Below are positions 58,129-61,148 of a stretch of DNA of 61,148 bases, piece by piece. Below the pieces are notes generated by a model. The model was not told the DNA's origin. It made no database searches and saw only the letters and a program-made list of their open reading frames with translations. A program made the translations under genes and the position numbers. Origin of the DNA: Mycobacterium interjectum (GTDB lineage: Bacteria > Actinomycetota > Actinomycetes > Mycobacteriales > Mycobacteriaceae); assembly GCA_002102225.1 (NCBI GenBank), contig LQPB01000038.1, positions 1-61,148 on the forward strand, in the 5' to 3' direction. Numbering within the stretch: the first letter of the stretch is position 1; every line of letters begins with the position of its first letter.

Positions 58129-58836
58129 CTACCCCTCGCGCGAACCGACCCGCCGGAAAGCGGCTCGCAGGTGCGCCGGGTTCAACGCCGGCCGCTTGCG
58201 TTCGCGCGCCATCGGATAGAAGCACAGGCCGATGAGGATCGCGGCGAAGTGACCGATCGCGGTGAAGTTCAGCTCGTGGCGGTTCATCGTCAGCAGCGGA
58301 AAACCGAAGATGACGAACAGCACGCCGAGGTAGCCCCAGCGCCACGGCCGCGCGATGTGATAGGTCAGCACGGCCATGACGCCGACCAGGAAATAGCTGA
58401 CCCCGATGTCGCGGGCGTGCACCAGCCGCTCGGACGCCTCGTGTTCCTCGATCGCGAAGTACAGGATGCCCTCACTGATGTAGGTAGCGAGGATGTGGGA
58501 GGTCAATCCGACGGTGAGCCAACGCAATTGGCCGAGCCAGTGCTCGGCGGGAGCGAGAAACAGGGTGAACAGCAGCAGGTACGGTTCCAGGTCCTTGCCG
58601 TCGAGCCAGAGCAGGCTGGAGAACAGCACGTCGAGCGGATCGGTTCCCAGCGCGTGAATGTTGGTGGACCGGTGCAGCAGCACCGAGTGCAGCTGGCGCC
58701 CGGGGAGTTCGTTCTGGATGATCGTAGTGATCGTCACCACCACCAGCCAGCTGTAGGTCAACGGCGCGCCGGTGACGAAATGCCACACGGCGAGCCAGAT
58801 CCGCCTCAGCCGTGTCCCCACCGATGCATTTGCCAC
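58129..58836 (-). CDS. Rhomboid-like membrane protein
   Basis: 235 residues with six membrane segments. The core HARDIGVSYFLVGVMAVLTYH and GHFAAILIGLCFYPM gives a Ser in GVSY and a later His, arranged like the Ser-His dyad of rhomboid proteases, though GxSG is not exact. The segment ELPGRQLHSVLLHRSTNIHALG is common in actinobacterial rhomboid-like proteins. It may be an intramembrane protease or inactive relative. Paired with the S9 peptidase. Confidence 0.7.
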   Translation of the reverse strand: MANASVGTRLRRIWLAVWHFVTGAPLTYSWLVVVTITTIIQNELPGRQLHSVLLHRSTNIHALGTDPLDVLFSSLLWLDGKDLEPYLLLFTLFLAPAEHWLGQLRWLTVGLTSHILATYISEGILYFAIEEHEASERLVHARDIGVSYFLVGVMAVLTYHIARPWRWGYLGVLFVIFGFPLLTMNRHELNFTAIGHFAAILIGLCFYPMARERKRPALNPAHLRAAFRRVGSREG

Positions 58837-58864
58837 GAGTTCAACTGTTGCATGCCCGGCGTTG

Positions 58865-59764
58865 CTACGCGACGGTGGCCGGCTCGGGTCTCAGGTGCCG
58901 CCACCAGCAGAAGATGTAGAGCAGCATCGCGTTCACCAGCGCGACGATCACCCACAACGTGACGGTGACATCGATCCACGACCCGATGGGCGGCGCGTCG
59001 GGCAACGCGTTGCGCAGCGGCATGATCGCGAAAAGCATGGCCGCGTACCACGTCGTCATCGGTGGCTGAAATTTTCGCCGGTCGAGCGCCGTCAACACGG
59101 CGACCGACAGAGCGATCGCGGCGATCGCGATCATCATGGCGACGATGACGGCGGCGAAGGCCGCCGTGCTCGGAGACCGCCGCAATTCCACTCGGTAGGG
59201 CGCGGCAATCGGCGCGGCGATATCCGATCTCTCGCTGACGGGTATGTCGACCCGCCAACCCGGAATGCGGTCGACGAACGTGACCGACGCCCGTTGCGGC
59301 ACCGGCGAGGCGCCGCGGAAAAGATCGACCGTGATCGGCCCCGAGTGGTAGTGATCGAAGGGCCAATCCGACGGGTCGCCGGTGATGGTCAGCGGGACGG
59401 GAGACACGCCCGGCACCGTGCCCTTCGGCCAGCTGCGCTTGGTGGGAGTCACCGCGGAGTGGACGGCGACGGTGAGATCTTCGCTGAGGCCGCCGGTCTG
59501 CGGATCCAGCAGCTCACGCCCCGGCGAAACGGTGACATTGCCGCTCAGACCGCCCTTGACCGACTGGAGCTCCTGGAGATCGATTGTCACGGTGGTCCCG
59601 TCGGCCGTCGGCTGACCCTGGGTGACTTGGCGGGGACAGCCGCACCCGGATCTCGAATAGAGCCCGACCGTGACGGCGTACGTCGCCACGAACAGCACCA
59701 CCAGGCCGACGATCAGCACTCTTCCGGGGCGCCTGCTGCGCTTCGCCGATTGATCCGCCGACAA
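58865..59764 (-). CDS. DUF4436 membrane protein (Rv3435c-like)
   Basis: 299 residues. N-terminal membrane segment VLIVGLVVLFVATYAVTVGL, an outside domain of about 150 residues (PGRELLDPQTGGLSEDLTVAV), and three C-terminal membrane segments ending FCWWRHLRP. This layout is the DUF4436 family. Same place as Rv3435c beside glmS. Function unknown. Confidence 0.88.
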   Translation of the reverse strand: MSADQSAKRSRRPGRVLIVGLVVLFVATYAVTVGLYSRSGCGCPRQVTQGQPTADGTTVTIDLQELQSVKGGLSGNVTVSPGRELLDPQTGGLSEDLTVAVHSAVTPTKRSWPKGTVPGVSPVPLTITGDPSDWPFDHYHSGPITVDLFRGASPVPQRASVTFVDRIPGWRVDIPVSERSDIAAPIAAPYRVELRRSPSTAAFAAVIVAMMIAIAAIALSVAVLTALDRRKFQPPMTTWYAAMLFAIMPLRNALPDAPPIGSWIDVTVTLWVIVALVNAMLLYIFCWWRHLRPEPATVA

Positions 59765-59814
59765 CGTGCCTCCCCGTTCGCTCGCAGGACTTGACCGTCC
59801 GGAGATTGTACGGG

Positions 59815-61148
59815 CTATTCGACGGTGACTGACTTGGCCAGGTTTCGCGGCTTGTCGACGTCGTAGCCGCGGGCCTGCGCGACCGACGCGGCGAACACCT
59901 GCAGCGGGATGGTCGACAGCAGCGGCTGCAGAAGCGTTGACACCGAGGGGATTTCGATGAGGTGGTCGGCGTAGGGACGCACGGTGTCGTCGCCCTCTTC
60001 GGCGATGACGATGGTCACCGCGCCGCGGGTCTGGATCTCGCGGATGTTGGACAGCAGCTTGGCGTGCAGCGTGGCCTGCCCCTTGGGCGAGGGCATCACG
60101 ACGATGACGGGCAGGTCGTCTTCGATCAGCGCGATCGGGCCATGCTTGAGCTCGCCGGCGGCGAAGCCCTCGGCGTGCATGTAGGCCAGCTCCTTGAGCT
60201 TCAGCGCGCCCTCCAGCGCCACCGGGTAGCCGACGTGGCGGCCGAGGAACAGCACGGTCGAGGATTGGGCGAACCGGTGCGCCAGCGCGGCCACCGGCTC
60301 GATCATCCCCAGCACCCGGGCCACCAGGTCGGGCATCGCCTCCAGCTCGCGGTACTCGCGCTCGACCTCGTCGGGGTACTTGGTGCCGCGGGCCTGCGCC
60401 AGCGCCAGGCCGACGAGGTAGTTGGCGGCGATCTGGGCCAGGAAGGTCTTGGTCGAGGCGACGCCGATCTCCGGGCCGGCGCGGGTGTAGAGCACCGCGT
60501 CACACTCCCGCGGGATCTGCGAGCCGTTGGTGTTGCAGATCGCCAGCACCTTGGCCTTCTGCTCCTTGGCGTGCCGGACCGCTTCGAGGGTGTCGGCGGT
60601 CTCCCCGGACTGCGAGATGGCGACCACCAGCGTGCTGCGGTCCAGCACCGGGTCGCGGTAGCGGAACTCGCTGGCCAGCTCGACCTCCACCGGCAACCGG
60701 GTCCAGTGCTCGATCGCGTACTTGGCCAGCAGTCCCGAGTGGTAGGCGGTGCCGCAGGCCACCACGAACACCTTGTCGATCTCGCGCAGTTCCTGATCGG
60801 ACAGGCGCTGCTCGTCCAGGACGATCCGGCCGTCGACGAAGTGCCCGAGCAGGGTGTCGGCCACCGCGGTGGGCTGCTCGGCGATCTCCTTGAGCATGAA
60901 GTACGGGTAGCCGCCCTTCTCGGCGGCGGCCAGGTCCCAGTCGATGTGGAATTCGCGGTACTCGACGTCGACGTTGCCGTGGAAATCGGTGATGCGGTAG
61001 CCGTCGGCGTTGATCGCGACGGCCTGGTCCTGACCCAGCTCCACGGCGTTGCGGGTGTGCTCGATGAACGCGGCCACGTCGGAGCCGACGAACATCTCGC
61101 CGTCGCCGACGCCGATCACCAGCGGCGTCGAGCGGCGGGGAGATGTTC
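59815..61148 (-). CDS. glmS: Glucosamine-6-phosphate synthase GlmS, C-terminal part (5' end outside window)
   Basis: About 443 codons; the frame is open to the window edge. It covers the end of the glutamine amidotransferase domain (TPLVIGVGDGEMFVGSD) and both SIS sugar-isomerase domains: VVACGTAYHSGLLAKYAIE, VVAISQSGETADTLEAV, GRHVGYPVALEGALKLKELAYMHAEGFAAGELKHGP, and the C-terminal DKPRNLAKSVTVE. It makes glucosamine-6-phosphate for peptidoglycan and mycothiol. Corresponds to Rv3436c. Confidence 0.97.
   Translation of the reverse strand, partial: TSPRRSTPLVIGVGDGEMFVGSDVAAFIEHTRNAVELGQDQAVAINADGYRITDFHGNVDVEYREFHIDWDLAAAEKGGYPYFMLKEIAEQPTAVADTLLGHFVDGRIVLDEQRLSDQELREIDKVFVVACGTAYHSGLLAKYAIEHWTRLPVEVELASEFRYRDPVLDRSTLVVAISQSGETADTLEAVRHAKEQKAKVLAICNTNGSQIPRECDAVLYTRAGPEIGVASTKTFLAQIAANYLVGLALAQARGTKYPDEVEREYRELEAMPDLVARVLGMIEPVAALAHRFAQSSTVLFLGRHVGYPVALEGALKLKELAYMHAEGFAAGELKHGPIALIEDDLPVIVVMPSPKGQATLHAKLLSNIREIQTRGAVTIVIAEEGDDTVRPYADHLIEIPSVSTLLQPLLSTIPLQVFAASVAQARGYDVDKPRNLAKSVTVE

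Overview
This window is chromosomal DNA of a slow-growing Mycobacterium outside the M. tuberculosis complex. The coding content is GC-rich, GTG and TTG starts are common, and short ATGA/GTGA gene overlaps are frequent. Gene order follows M. tuberculosis H37Rv from Rv3388 to Rv3436c: a PGRS tail, htdY, lpqD, acrA1, iunH, imuB, imuA', Rv3395A, guaA, Rv3400, Rv3401, Rv3405c, Rv3406, choD, guaB3, guaB2, Rv3412, rsdA, sigD, Rv3415c, whiB3, groEL1, groES, tsaD, rimI, tsaB, tsaE, alr, gadB, nnrD, Rv3435c and glmS. H37Rv gene names come from memory of that order plus recognisable motifs; no search was run.

Regions 1-12.1 kb: a Gly-rich PE_PGRS tail, a lipid-metabolism group (HtdY, LpqD, AcrA1), an inserted VOC protein and 2OG-Fe(II) dioxygenase, a nucleoside hydrolase, an FMN-dependent lactate-oxidising enzyme, the ImuA'-ImuB translesion mutagenesis pair under a clear LexA box, and GMP synthase. 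The place of cmaA1 is taken by the VOC and dioxygenase genes.

Regions 12.1-25.7 kb are an accessory block not present at this point of H37Rv. It holds an mmpS-mmpL-SRPBCC operon running into guaA, two SDR genes with a TetR regulator (one SDR lacks its catalytic Ser and Tyr), a peroxiredoxin-like protein, an HxlR regulator divergent from an operon of MFS pump, two methyltransferases and an alpha/beta hydrolase, a gene remnant, and an NmrA-like reductase divergent from a second TetR with clear palindromic operators.

Regions 25.7-38.6 kb return to the core: a HAD phosphatase/GH65 phosphorylase pair, a TetR and Fe/2OG alkylsulfatase pair with two operators, ChoD, GuaB3-GuaB2, the SigD-RsdA sigma/anti-sigma pair and WhiB3.

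Regions 38.6-46 kb are a second accessory block between whiB3 and groEL1. It has a decayed Rieske gene, a SodC-like lipoprotein that has lost copper ligands, a striking 121-residue protein with cysteine at every third position, a frameshifted small gene, a HabB-like membrane protein next to a diiron oxygenase-like protein, a membrane fatty-acid desaturase, and a cupin.

Regions 46-61 kb: groES-groEL1 with a CIRCE element, a structured leader and two tandem hairpin repeats between the cistrons; the t6A operon (tsaE-tsaB-rimI-tsaD) behind alr and a hydrolase; gadB, nnrD, an S9 peptidase, a rhomboid-like protein, a DUF4436 protein and the 3' part of glmS. The best candidates for undescribed biology are the covarying 45-nt hairpin repeat family (four full copies and one half copy) and the triplet-repeat Cys protein beside the altered SodC.
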